Positions 1 to 6,966 of a stretch of 7,734 bases of DNA are shown piece by piece. The notes below the pieces were generated by a model, which saw nothing but the letters and a program-made list of their open reading frames with translations, searched no databases and was not told where the DNA came from. Both the position numbers and the translations under genes were made by a program. Position 1 is the stretch's first letter; each line of letters begins with the position of its first letter. Source of the DNA: Bacillota bacterium (GTDB lineage: Bacteria; Bacillota; Clostridia; Oscillospirales; Ethanoligenentaceae); NCBI GenBank assembly GCA_023391835.1, contig JAEWAE010000035.1, positions 1-7,734 of the forward strand, read 5' to 3'.

Positions 1-2126
1 GAAGTCAGCCGCCCCGCGCCCACGGCGGGCCGCCCGGCGGCGCAGGCCGCCCGGCTCAGCCGCAGAATAACCGCCCGGCCGGCCCCCGTGGAGCCGCCCC
101 CCAGCGCGGGGGTCAGCCGCCGCGCCAGCCCCAGCAGCGGGTCAATCCGCTGGATCGGACGGTGCGGGTGGTCGATACCCGCGGCGCTCAGGTGGAGCTG
201 GACAAATACAACGAGCATTATGAGGAAATCGCCCCCAACGCGCCCAAGCGCGGTGGGAACATGCAGTCCAAGCAGAAAATCAACCAGCGTTCCCGCAACC
301 GGCGGCCGTATTATGCCCGGCGCGAAACCGACGCCGAGAAGCTCCGCCGTCTGGCATTGGAACGTAAAAATAAGCCCCAGCTCAAGATCACCATACCGGA
401 TGAGATATCGGTGGGCGAGCTGGCTGCCCGTCTGAAGGTGACGGCGGCCAACGTCATCAAAAAGCTCATTGCCCAGGGCGTGATGGCGAGCATTTCCGAT
501 ACCATTGATTACGATACCGCCGCCCTCATCGCCATGGATTTCGGCGCGAAGGTGGAAAAAGAGGTCATCGTCACCATTGAGGATCGCCTCATCGACGACA
601 GTGAGGATAAGGAAGAGGATCTGAAGCCCCGCAGCCCGGTCGTGGTGGTCATGGGCCACGTCGACCACGGCAAAACCACTCTGCTCGACGCCATCCGCAA
701 CAGCGACGTGGCTTCCGGCGAAGCCGGCGGCATCACCCAGCGCATCGGCGCCTATCGCGTCAAGGTGCAGGGGCGGGAAGTGACCTTCCTCGACACCCCG
801 GGCCACGAGGCTTTCACCTCCATGCGTGCCCGCGGCGCCCAGATCACCGATATCGCGGTGCTGGTGGTGGCCGCCGACGACGGCATCATGCCCCAGACCG
901 TCGAGGCCATCAACCATGCCAAGGCGGCCGGGGTCACCATCATTGTGGCCATCAACAAGATTGACAAGCCCGGAGCTAACCCCCAGCGGGTCATGCAGCA
1001 GCTGACCGAATACGGGCTGGTGTCCGAGGAGTGGGGCGGCGACACTATCTGCGTGCCGATTTCCGCTGCCAAGCATGAGAATATCGATAAGCTGCTGGAA
1101 ATGATCCTGCTGGTCGCGGATATGAAGAATCTGCGCGCCAACCCCGACCGCGCCGGCAAAGGCTCGGTCATTGAGGCCCGGCTCGACAAGGGCCGCGGCG
1201 CCGTCGCCACCGTACTGGTGCAGAACGGCACCCTCCACACCGGCGACCTGGTGGTGGCCGGCACGGCCGTGGGACGCATCCGCGCCATGACCGATGAGAA
1301 CGGCAGAGACGTGCAATCCGCCGGGCCGTCGGTGCCGGTGGAAATCACGGGTCTTTCCGAAGCGCCGGAGGCGGGCGACATCGTCCACGCCGTGCAGGAT
1401 GAACGCATGGCCCGCGAGTTGGTGGAGCAGCGCCGTCACGAGGAAAAAGAAGAGCATTTCAAGGAGTTCCAGAAAGTCACCCTCGACAATCTGTTCGACC
1501 AGATGCAGCAGGGCGAAGTCAAGGAACTGGATATCATTGTAAAGGCCGACGTGCAGGGCTCCGTGGAGGCTGTGCGCCAGTCGCTGGAAAAGCTGTCGAA
1601 CGACGAGGTGCGCGTCAGCGTCATCCATGGCGGCGTGGGCGCCGTCAACGAGTCGGATGTGATGCTGGCGGAGGCTTCCAACGCCATTATCGTCGGCTTC
1701 AACGTGCGGCCCGACCCGGCGGCCAAGAAAAATGCCGAGATCGGCGGCGTGGATATGCGGATGTACCGCGTCATTTACGACTGTATCGACGAAATCAAGT
1801 CGGCCATGAAGGGCATGCTTGCCCCCAAGACCCGCGAGGTGGATATCGGCCGCGCCGAAGTACGGCAGGTTTACAAGATCTCGTCGGTGGGCACCGTTTC
1901 CGGCTGCTATGTGCTGGAGGGCAAAGCCACCCGGGCCGCGCAGGTCCGTGTGGTGCGCGACGGCATCGTCGTCGCGGACGACAAGGTGGCCTCCCTCAAG
2001 CGCTTCAAGGACGACGCCAAGGAAGTCCAGCAGGGCTATGAGTGCGGCATCACGCTGGAAAAATTCAGCGACATCCACGACAAGGACGTTTTCGAGTTTT
2101 ACGGCAGCGAAGAATATCAGGAATAA
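1..2126 (+). CDS. infB: Translation initiation factor IF-2 (5' end outside window)
   Basis: IF-2 is the GTPase that brings initiator fMet-tRNA to the 30S subunit and promotes 50S joining. The frame is open to the left edge (first whole codon at base 3), so about 707 residues are seen and the N-terminus is missing. The first ~50 visible residues are a Pro/Gln/Arg/Gly-rich linker. An IF2_N domain follows (ITIPDEISVGELA, bases about 387-545). The GTPase domain shows G1 GHVDHGKT (654-677), G2 GEAGGITQ, G3 DTPGH (from 792), G4 NKID (954-965) and G5 SAAK (from 1062). The C-terminal part has the usual beta-barrel, linker helix and final initiator-tRNA-binding barrel, ending DVFEFYGSEEYQE. All motifs are intact. 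GTG at 162 and ATG at 261 are in frame, but the upstream linker reads as real coding sequence, so neither is taken as the main start. It is the first gene of the visible operon, 54 bases before rbfA. Confidence 0.98.
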   Translation, partial: SQPPRAHGGPPGGAGRPAQPQNNRPAGPRGAAPQRGGQPPRQPQQRVNPLDRTVRVVDTRGAQVELDKYNEHYEEIAPNAPKRGGNMQSKQKINQRSRNRRPYYARRETDAEKLRRLALERKNKPQLKITIPDEISVGELAARLKVTAANVIKKLIAQGVMASISDTIDYDTAALIAMDFGAKVEKEVIVTIEDRLIDDSEDKEEDLKPRSPVVVVMGHVDHGKTTLLDAIRNSDVASGEAGGITQRIGAYRVKVQGREVTFLDTPGHEAFTSMRARGAQITDIAVLVVAADDGIMPQTVEAINHAKAAGVTIIVAINKIDKPGANPQRVMQQLTEYGLVSEEWGGDTICVPISAAKHENIDKLLEMILLVADMKNLRANPDRAGKGSVIEARLDKGRGAVATVLVQNGTLHTGDLVVAGTAVGRIRAMTDENGRDVQSAGPSVPVEITGLSEAPEAGDIVHAVQDERMARELVEQRRHEEKEEHFKEFQKVTLDNLFDQMQQGEVKELDIIVKADVQGSVEAVRQSLEKLSNDEVRVSVIHGGVGAVNESDVMLAEASNAIIVGFNVRPDPAAKKNAEIGGVDMRMYRVIYDCIDEIKSAMKGMLAPKTREVDIGRAEVRQVYKISSVGTVSGCYVLEGKATRAAQVRVVRDGIVVADDKVASLKRFKDDAKEVQQGYECGITLEKFSDIHDKDVFEFYGSEEYQE

Positions 2127-2135
2127 CCCCGCCGA

Positions 2136-2149
2136 GGGCCGTCTGGCCC
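2136..2149 (+). other. Small hairpin in the infB-rbfA gap
   Basis: GGGCC (2136-2140) and GGCCC (2145-2149) form a perfect 5-bp stem with a GTCT loop, 9 bases after the infB stop. No T-run follows, so it does not look like an intrinsic terminator. It may act in mRNA processing or stability, or be a chance product of high GC. Confidence 0.35.
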
Positions 2150-2180
2150 GCACGGAGCGATCACGGGAGGGAAAACCGCC

Positions 2181-2522
2181 ATGGCCGGACATCGGATCGA
2201 CAGGCTCAACGAGGATATCAAGCGGGAACTGTCGGATATCCTGCGCGGGGTCAAGGACCCGCGCGTCACGGGGCTGCTGAGCATACTGCGGGTGGAGGTT
2301 TCACCCGACCTTTCCTATGCAAAAGTATATGTCAGCTGTGTCGGGGGCGACGCGGCGGAATCGTGCAAGGGGCTCAAAAACGCGTCGGGCTATATTCGGC
2401 GGGAGCTTGCCTCCCGTCTGTCCATCCGCAAGACGCCGGAGCTCCATTTCATTCCGGATGACTCCATTGCACACAGCGCGCGCATTTCCCAGCTGCTGAA
2501 AGAAATTGAAAAGGACCAATGA
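2181..2522 (+). CDS. rbfA: Ribosome-binding factor A (30S maturation)
   Basis: RbfA binds the pre-30S subunit and assists late maturation of the 16S rRNA 5' region. The 113-residue product has the family's usual length and is a single KH-like fold. Visible hallmarks are the N-terminal helix RIDRLNEDIKRELSDIL, the KDPRV stretch (residues 25-29), the strand region VSPDLSYAKVYVS (40-52), the Ala-Ser-Gly at 68-70 that fits the AxG kink replacing the usual KH GxxG, and the C-terminal PELHFIPDDS (86-95). The ATG at 2181 has a strong Shine-Dalgarno GGGAGGG at 2165-2171, 9 bases upstream. It lies between infB and an NrnA-type gene, the standard Gram-positive order. The stop at 2520-2522 is 4 bases before the next start, implying co-transcription and probably coupled translation. 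Confidence 0.96.
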   Translation: MAGHRIDRLNEDIKRELSDILRGVKDPRVTGLLSILRVEVSPDLSYAKVYVSCVGGDAAESCKGLKNASGYIRRELASRLSIRKTPELHFIPDDSIAHSARISQLLKEIEKDQ

Positions 2523-2526
2523 GGCG

Positions 2527-3531
2527 ATGAACGGTATGCAGATCGATGTGGTGAACCCCGGGACAGCCGGTGACGAGGTGGAGACGGCATGTGCCATGCT
2601 CCGCCGGGCGGGAAAAGCCCTCATTCTGTGCCACGCTTCCCCAGACGGCGACACCATCGGCTCGGCTTTCGCCCTAGCCCGCACTCTTGCGTCGGCCGGC
2701 AAGCCGGTGCGCGTCGAGTGCAGCGACGTCATCCCCGACAAATACGATTACATTCGGGAAGGAATGGATTTTGCCGACTTCACACCCGACCTGATCGTGG
2801 CTTCGGATGTGGCCAGTGAAACGCTGCTGGGCGACCGTCTGGCTGCGTATCGTGGGAAGGTGGATCTGTGCATCGACCATCATCCGTCCAACACCCACTA
2901 TGCCCGGGTCACACTACTGCGGCCGGGCGCGGCGGCCACCTGTGAAATCATGGCCGACGTGATCGACCGGTTGGGCATCCCGGTCACGCCGGGGATCGCC
3001 GGTTGCCTTTACACCGGCGTTGCCACCGACACCGGGTGCTTTCGCTATTCCAACACCCGCCCCGCCACGCTGCGGCTGGCGGCCCGGCTCATCGAGCAGG
3101 GGGCGGATGCGGTGTTTATCAACAAGCGGATGTTTGAGACCGTTTCCCGCGAGAGGCTCGCCTTGGAACGGCTGGCTCTCTCGACGCTAAAATATTACAT
3201 GGGCGGCCGCGTGGCCGTGCTCACCGTCACCCGCGCCATGTGCGCGGAAAGCGGCGCGGCGGATTCCGAAACCGAGGGCTTGCCTTCGCTGCCGGCGCGC
3301 ATCGCCGGGGTGGAGGTGGGTATCACCGTCAAAGAAAAAGAGGACGGCCGTGTCAAAGTCTCTGTACGCACGGGCGGGGGGGCCAACGCTTCCGACATAT
3401 GCGCCCGGCTGGGCGGCGGGGGCCACGCCAACGCGGCGGGCTGCGCCTTCACCGGCCGCACAGTGGAGCAGGCGCGGGACGCCGTGCTGCAGGCGACGCG
3501 GGAAGTATGGGGGGACGCGGGCAATCCGTGA
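2527..3531 (+). CDS. nrnA: DHH/DHHA1 phosphoesterase, NrnA type (nanoRNase / pAp phosphatase)
   Basis: This 334-residue protein belongs to the DHH superfamily. Firmicute members next to rbfA and truB are typically NrnA, cytosolic enzymes that degrade 2-5-nt RNAs and dephosphorylate pAp with Mn2+. Metal-binding motifs are in order: HASPDGDTIGS (H36, D40, D42), a following Asp in VASDVAS (D94), DHH at 118-120, and GVATDTG (D168). The C-terminal DHHA1 domain ends with the substrate-binding GGGGHANAAG (296-305). No key residue is missing. Start choice: ATG 2527 sits 4 bases after the rbfA stop with AAGGA at 2511-2515; ATG 2536 is an alternative, and TTG 2506, inside rbfA, is less likely. Paralogues in this family can cleave c-di-AMP or pApA (GdpP/DhhP type), but no membrane, PAS or GGDEF-like part is present. 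Exact substrate preference cannot be read from the sequence. Confidence 0.92.
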   Translation: MNGMQIDVVNPGTAGDEVETACAMLRRAGKALILCHASPDGDTIGSAFALARTLASAGKPVRVECSDVIPDKYDYIREGMDFADFTPDLIVASDVASETLLGDRLAAYRGKVDLCIDHHPSNTHYARVTLLRPGAAATCEIMADVIDRLGIPVTPGIAGCLYTGVATDTGCFRYSNTRPATLRLAARLIEQGADAVFINKRMFETVSRERLALERLALSTLKYYMGGRVAVLTVTRAMCAESGAADSETEGLPSLPARIAGVEVGITVKEKEDGRVKVSVRTGGGANASDICARLGGGGHANAAGCAFTGRTVEQARDAVLQATREVWGDAGNP

Positions 3532-3539
3532 CCCCGATC

Positions 3540-3545
3540 GGAGGG
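3540..3545 (+). promoter_or_regulatory. Ribosome binding site that decides the truB start
   Basis: GGAGGG lies 9 bases before ATG 3555. The frame is open far upstream, with GTG at 3528 overlapping the previous gene's stop and further starts back to 3240. Only the 3555 start has this spacing and gives the family N-terminus MDGIIVVDKPVGITSFDVV. Confidence 0.8.
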
Positions 3546-3554
3546 TCGTTACCC

Positions 3555-4451
3555 ATGGATGGCATCATCGTGGTGGATAAACCTGTCGGTATTACCTCAT
3601 TCGATGTGGTGAGCCGACTGCGCAGATTGACGGGGGAGCGCCGGGTTGGGCATGCGGGCACGTTGGACCCGATGGCGACCGGCGTGCTCCCTCTTTTTTT
3701 CGGCACGGCGACCAAGCTTATCAGCCTGCTGCCCTGTCAGGATAAGGCCTACACGGCTACGCTGCGGCTGGGAATAACCACCGATACCGGCGATATCACC
3801 GGCAGTGTGCACAGCCGGTCGGATTATCCCCGGCAAAAAGAGCCGCTGCTGGCTGCACTGGAGCATTTCCGGGGGCGGGTGAGCCAGCTGCCGCCTATGT
3901 ATTCGGCTGTGCACTATCAGGGCCGGCATTTGTATGAGTATGCCCGGGCCGGGGAAGAAGTGCCCCGTCAGCCCCGGGACGTGACGATATACGGCCTGTC
4001 CCTGCGCGAAGCGCGGGAAGAGACCGGGGAATATACGCTGGATGTGACCTGCTCCAAGGGAACGTACATCCGTACGCTGATCGAGGATATCGGTGCCGCG
4101 CTGGGCTGTGGGGCCGTGATGACGGCGCTGCGGCGCACGGCCGCCGCAGGCTTCTCGTTGGAACAGGCCCGCACGCTGGAGAAATTGACCAGCCGGCAGA
4201 TCGACGGGGAACTGGCCGGCTGTGTGCTGGATGCGGAGACACCCTTTGTCGATTTGCCGGCGGTGGAAGTGACGCCTCGGCAGGCCGCGCGCTTTTGCCA
4301 TGGCGGGAGTCTGGCGAGGGAACGGCTCGGTGCCCCGCCGGCAAGCGGGCTGTGCCGGGTGCGTGGGGCCGGACGCTTTTTGGGCCTGGCCCGGGTCGCG
4401 GACGAGACCGGGGAACTGCGGGTGGCCGCGCTGTTGGCCCGGCCGGAATGA
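3555..4451 (+). CDS. truB: tRNA pseudouridine(55) synthase
   Basis: TruB isomerises uridine 55 in the T-loop of nearly all tRNAs to pseudouridine and also helps tRNAs fold. The 298-residue product has the normal length. The N-terminus VVDKPVGITSFDVV is the family signature. The catalytic loop GHAGTLDPMATGVL (residues 32-45) holds the nucleophile Asp38. KAYTA with Tyr66, PPMYSAV (113-119) and CSKGTYIRTL (166-175) are the other conserved active-site blocks. A less conserved C-terminal RNA-binding region (about 230-298) completes it. A much longer frame reaching into the previous gene is rejected on ribosome-site and family-length grounds. It is 23 bases after the nrnA-type gene and 13 before ribF, so it lies in the same operon. 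Confidence 0.97.
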   Translation: MDGIIVVDKPVGITSFDVVSRLRRLTGERRVGHAGTLDPMATGVLPLFFGTATKLISLLPCQDKAYTATLRLGITTDTGDITGSVHSRSDYPRQKEPLLAALEHFRGRVSQLPPMYSAVHYQGRHLYEYARAGEEVPRQPRDVTIYGLSLREAREETGEYTLDVTCSKGTYIRTLIEDIGAALGCGAVMTALRRTAAAGFSLEQARTLEKLTSRQIDGELAGCVLDAETPFVDLPAVEVTPRQAARFCHGGSLARERLGAPPASGLCRVRGAGRFLGLARVADETGELRVAALLARPE

Positions 4452-4464
4452 GGAGAGAGACGGG

Positions 4465-5448
4465 ATGGAGATACTCGGGCCCGACGGACATATGGGAGGA
4501 GCGGAGCCGGCCGCGCTGGCCCTGGGATATTTTGATGGGGTACACATCGGGCATACGGCGGTTATCCGGGCGGCGCTGGCCGCACCGGGGCCCACGGTGG
4601 TGGTCACCTTCCGCGCCGCGGCCGTGACCGCGCTCAAGGGCAACGGCGCCCGGGCGCTGATGAGCGATTCGCTGCGGGAGCAGGTGTTGGAATCCATGGG
4701 CGTGGATGCCGTGGCCTATCTGGATTTCGGCGCAGTGCGCAACCTGACCCCCGGGGATTTTGTACGGGATATTCTGGTCGGGCGGCTCCACGCCGGCTTT
4801 GTGAGCTGCGGATTCAACTACAGCTTCGGCCGGGGCGGCAGCGGCGGCCCGGCGGATATGGCCGGCCTCTGCGCCCGCCATGGGGTGCGTACGGCGACGA
4901 TCGCACCGGTCTGTCTGGAAGGGGAGACGGTCAGCTCCACCCGCATCCGCAGCCTGGTGGAACGGGGCGAAATGGAGCATGCCGCAGCCATGCTGGGCCG
5001 CCCATTTGCCCTGCGTTTGCCGGTTGCCCACGGGCGGAAGCTCGGGCGGGAGCTGGGAATGCCCACCATCAACCAACCGCTGCCCGATTACGCCGTGGTG
5101 CCGCGCTTCGGGGTCTATGCGGCTGCCGTGCGGCTGGACGGTCGGGAGTACCTGGCAGTTGCCGACGTGGGGTGCAAACCCACGGTGGGCTCCGACTATA
5201 TTTTGGCGGAAACGTACATCCTCGATTATGAGGGCGATCTCTACGGCCGGGAGGTCACCGTGGAGCTGCTGCATTTCATGCGGCCGGAAGAAAAATACGA
5301 CGACCTGGAAACGCTGCGGCGACAGATGCAGGCGGATGCCGAGGCGGCCGCGCGTTACGGGCGGGAAAACCGGGCGGAGCTTATTTCGCCGGCGGAGTCG
5401 GTGGAATCGGCGGGCCGGGAGGACGGCTCTTCCCGGCCCACTCCTTGA
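4465..5448 (+). CDS. ribF: Bifunctional riboflavin kinase / FAD synthetase
   Basis: RibF phosphorylates riboflavin to FMN and adenylates FMN to FAD in the cytosol. The 327-residue product has both modules. The N-terminal nucleotidyltransferase has GYFDGVHIGH (21-30), the LMSDSLREQVLESMGVD block (65-81), GFNYSFGRGG (116-125) and the STRIR motif (158-162). The C-terminal kinase has GRELGMPTIN (194-203), RFGVYAA (214-220), DVGCKPTVG (234-242) and the ETYILDYEGDLYG block (249-261). Where many RibF proteins have a TFDPHP-like motif, this one reads VVVTFRAAAV (46-55), so that motif is degenerate. The last ~20 residues (ESVESAGREDGSSRPTP) are a non-conserved tail and lie where the antisense gene overlaps. 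ATG 4465 follows AGGAGAGAG at 4451-4459; the Shine-Dalgarno begins at the last base of the truB stop. Confidence 0.95.
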   Translation: MEILGPDGHMGGAEPAALALGYFDGVHIGHTAVIRAALAAPGPTVVVTFRAAAVTALKGNGARALMSDSLREQVLESMGVDAVAYLDFGAVRNLTPGDFVRDILVGRLHAGFVSCGFNYSFGRGGSGGPADMAGLCARHGVRTATIAPVCLEGETVSSTRIRSLVERGEMEHAAAMLGRPFALRLPVAHGRKLGRELGMPTINQPLPDYAVVPRFGVYAAAVRLDGREYLAVADVGCKPTVGSDYILAETYILDYEGDLYGREVTVELLHFMRPEEKYDDLETLRRQMQADAEAAARYGRENRAELISPAESVESAGREDGSSRPTP

Positions 5449-5602
5449 AGGCCGCCAGCGTGATGAGCTGATCACTGACCGAGTCGAGGAATTCCGCCAG
5501 GATGAATGTTTCCCGGGCGTCCAGATTGCGGGAAAGCAGCATGGAAACAGCGGCCACCAGGCCGATATATTCCTCACCCCCGATTTTGTCCGGGCAGTGC
5601 AT
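5381..5602 (-). CDS. Small hypothetical protein, possibly DUF6774-like
   Basis: The minus strand encodes 73 residues, from MHCPDKIGGEEYIG to a Pro-rich tail ending PPTPPAK. Support for a real gene: a strong Shine-Dalgarno GGAGGAGGG (plus-strand 5609-5617) 6 bases before ATG, and a protein-like amphipathic body (residues 10-55) with the pattern EEYIGLVAAVSMLLSRNLDA then FILAEFLDSVSDQLITLA, suggesting two or three helices. There is no signal peptide or clear membrane span. The pattern of a short hydrophobic N-terminal helix followed by an acidic LxxFLxxxxDQL segment recalls small DUF6774-type proteins of Clostridia, but this is from memory and unverified. The function is unknown. Its last 68 bases lie antisense to the ribF 3' end, and it is divergent from the transglutaminase-like gene. 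Confidence 0.75.
   Translation of the reverse strand: MHCPDKIGGEEYIGLVAAVSMLLSRNLDARETFILAEFLDSVSDQLITLAAFKEWAGKSRPPGPPIPPTPPAK
5412..5439. other. Strong stem-loop in the tail-to-tail ribF/small-gene overlap
   Basis: GGGCCGGGA (5412-5420) and TCCCGGCCC (5431-5439) form a perfect 9-bp GC-rich stem with a 10-base loop. It falls inside both convergent coding regions, 7 bases before the ribF stop codon. It can fold in either transcript. No T-run follows on either strand, so it is not a classic intrinsic terminator. It could slow polymerase or protect the ribF mRNA 3' end. On the minus strand it coincides with the small protein's Pro-rich coding region, so codon usage alone may explain it. Confidence 0.45.
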
Positions 5603-5718
5603 GGGCGTCCCTCCTCCGCGCGGCGCCGACCGGCGCGGCTCCCGGCATCGACAGTATATGTGACAGACGGGCCGCCTGTGCGGCCGGCGGACTCCGCTGC
5701 AGCGGAAGGTGCGTGGGT
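5603..5718. promoter_or_regulatory. Divergent intergenic region with several dyads
   Basis: This 116-base region lies between the minus-strand small gene and the plus-strand transglutaminase-like gene and should hold both promoters. A TATACT -10-like hexamer points to the small gene (plus-strand 5653-5658), but no good -35 is found 16-18 bases upstream, so the call is weak. No convincing plus-strand promoter is seen. Dyads include GGCCGC-CTGT-GCGGCC (5670-5685), GCGGA-C-TCCGC (5687-5697) and the perfect palindrome CCGCTGCAGCGG (5694-5705). The palindrome touches the transglutaminase gene's GGAAGG ribosome site (5704-5709). Confidence 0.4.
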
Positions 5719-6885
5719 ATGAGAAGATTTTCCCACTTTTTGTATGACTTGACCGTGGTGGTGCTCTGCGCGCTGATCGGCCTGAATATTGCCCGGAATC
5801 CGGCGGGCTTTCGCAATCTGATGATGCGGACGGCATCCCAGATCGGCACCGCCACGAGCACGGCTCTTTCGGGCCTTTCCGGCTTTTTGTCCGGTCGAAC
5901 CCCAGCCGGTACTTTGGCGTCGGGAGCATCCTCCGCCGTGTCGGATTCCGGCCGTTCCGGGCAGCCGGCTCCCGTACGCAGCGGCGATACCCCGACGCCT
6001 TCCGCGCCGGTCGAGGGTACGGCGTCGTCTTCCACTGGCTACTGGGGCACTACGGGTGTGGACGGGCTGAAAGTGTATGAATATGGGAAGTCCCTGCTCC
6101 CGGCCGGCGCCCAGCAAGCCTGCTACGACCAGATCGCGGCCGGCGTGCTGGATGTGAGTGCGGAAATAACCGTCCGCACGAACCTCGACCCGGCCACGGT
6201 GGAAAAAATCGTCGAATATTATCTCGCCGACCACGCGGAGGTTTTCTACGCCAATTCGGCGGGGGTATCTTATCGGTATTCCACCAAAGGGTCCCAGGTC
6301 GTGTATCAGAGCTATACCATCAAGCCCAAATACCTGTATGATAAGGAAACGATTCTGCGCATGCGCGCCGCCATGGGGACGGCGGCCCAGCCTTTTCTGC
6401 AGGCGGCCGCCGGTCAGAGCACCGCATATAAAAAGGAATTGGCGCTCCATGACACTGTGGTGGAACGTCTGAGCTACGACATGCAGGCCGCACAGGCGCC
6501 CGCGGAGTACCCGGCCAGCTTTACCGCCTACGGCGCGTTTGTCAACCACACGGCCGTCTGCGAGGGCTATGCCAAAGCGATGAAGCTGCTGCTGGATTCA
6601 GCGGGCATCGAGTCGCTCTATGTCACCGGTACGGCCGCCAATGGGAGCGAGTCCGGCCCCCATGCTTGGAATGTGGTGCAGTTGGGTGGCAAATGGTATT
6701 ACCTGGATGCCACCTTTGACGACCCCGTCACGGTCACTGCCAAGGGGCAGTATGTCAGCAGTTCCCGGCCGGATTATACCTATTTCAACTTCCGCAGCCG
6801 GTCGGACCATGTGCTGGGTCGTTTCGACACCGCCGACCCTTTTTCGGCCGACAGTGAAAACTATGAGACCATGCCGACGGTTTGA
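5719..6885 (+). CDS. Membrane-anchored transglutaminase-like domain protein
   Basis: This 388-residue protein starts with a basic stretch and one hydrophobic segment (LTVVVLCALIGLNIA, residues 11-25), fitting a signal anchor with the rest outside the cell. Residues about 40-110 are a Ser/Thr/Ala/Gly/Pro-rich linker typical of extracytoplasmic spacers. A helical region follows, then a transglutaminase-like (papain-fold) core: HTAVCEGYAKAMKLLLDSAGI with Cys281, GPHAWNVV with His315 and KWYYLDATFDDP with Asp330, a complete Cys-His-Asp triad. Firmicute proteins of this type (TGc/COG5279-like) are suspected of peptide-bond hydrolysis or crosslinking at the cell wall; the substrate here is unknown. 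The ATG at 5719 has GGAAGG at 5704-5709, 9 bases upstream. The upstream open frame is only the antisense of the small gene. The stop is 81 bases before the first rRNA promoter. Confidence 0.88.
   Translation: MRRFSHFLYDLTVVVLCALIGLNIARNPAGFRNLMMRTASQIGTATSTALSGLSGFLSGRTPAGTLASGASSAVSDSGRSGQPAPVRSGDTPTPSAPVEGTASSSTGYWGTTGVDGLKVYEYGKSLLPAGAQQACYDQIAAGVLDVSAEITVRTNLDPATVEKIVEYYLADHAEVFYANSAGVSYRYSTKGSQVVYQSYTIKPKYLYDKETILRMRAAMGTAAQPFLQAAAGQSTAYKKELALHDTVVERLSYDMQAAQAPAEYPASFTAYGAFVNHTAVCEGYAKAMKLLLDSAGIESLYVTGTAANGSESGPHAWNVVQLGGKWYYLDATFDDPVTVTAKGQYVSSSRPDYTYFNFRSRSDHVLGRFDTADPFSADSENYETMPTV
6816..6844 (+). terminator. Terminator-like hairpin inside the transglutaminase-like gene
   Basis: GGGTCG (6816-6821) pairs perfectly with CGACCC (6834-6839) around a 12-base loop and is followed at once by TTTTT (6840-6844). 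This is the form of an intrinsic terminator, although the stem is only 6 bp. It lies about 40 bases before the stop codon, coding GRFDTADPFS. It may be fortuitous, or it may reduce read-through toward the rRNA operon. No better terminator is visible between the stop codon and the rRNA promoters. Confidence 0.35.
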
Positions 6886-6966
6886 TCCGCCGGGAAACTC
6901 AAAAAAGGAACAGCAGGCGCCGTGGTAGCAAATGCATGAAAGGCTGCATAACCTGTCGAAAATCGG

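Noticed and set aside
752..1408. A 218-codon minus-strand frame inside infB
   Set aside because: Ser/Thr/Ala/Arg-rich shadow of the IF-2 GTPase region; no domain visible.
3240..3554. Longer truB forms starting at 3240 or at GTG 3528
   Set aside because: TruB family length, the MDGIIVVDKP N-terminus and the GGAGGG spacing all favour 3555; the extension overlaps the nrnA-type gene out of frame.
3597..4697. A 366-codon minus-strand frame antisense to truB and the ribF start
   Set aside because: Low-complexity shadow composition, no recognisable motif, and the sense strand encodes complete TruB and RibF motifs.
5506..5718. N-terminal extension of the transglutaminase-like protein
   Set aside because: The extension is antisense to the small minus-strand gene, is Arg/Cys/Gly-rich, and lies before the signal-anchor start that has its own ribosome site.
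3895..6549. An 884-codon open frame on the minus strand across truB, ribF, the divergent region and the transglutaminase-like gene
   Set aside because: It is in exact antisense register with ribF and the transglutaminase-like gene, where stops need the rare sense codons TTA, CTA or TCA, so a long open frame is expected at this GC. The translation is Arg/Pro/His/Gly-rich without domains, and strong genes occupy the other strand.
6932..6949. ATGCA/TGCAT hairpin as a terminator for the transglutaminase-like gene
   Set aside because: Only 5 AT-containing pairs with an 8-base loop and no T-run.
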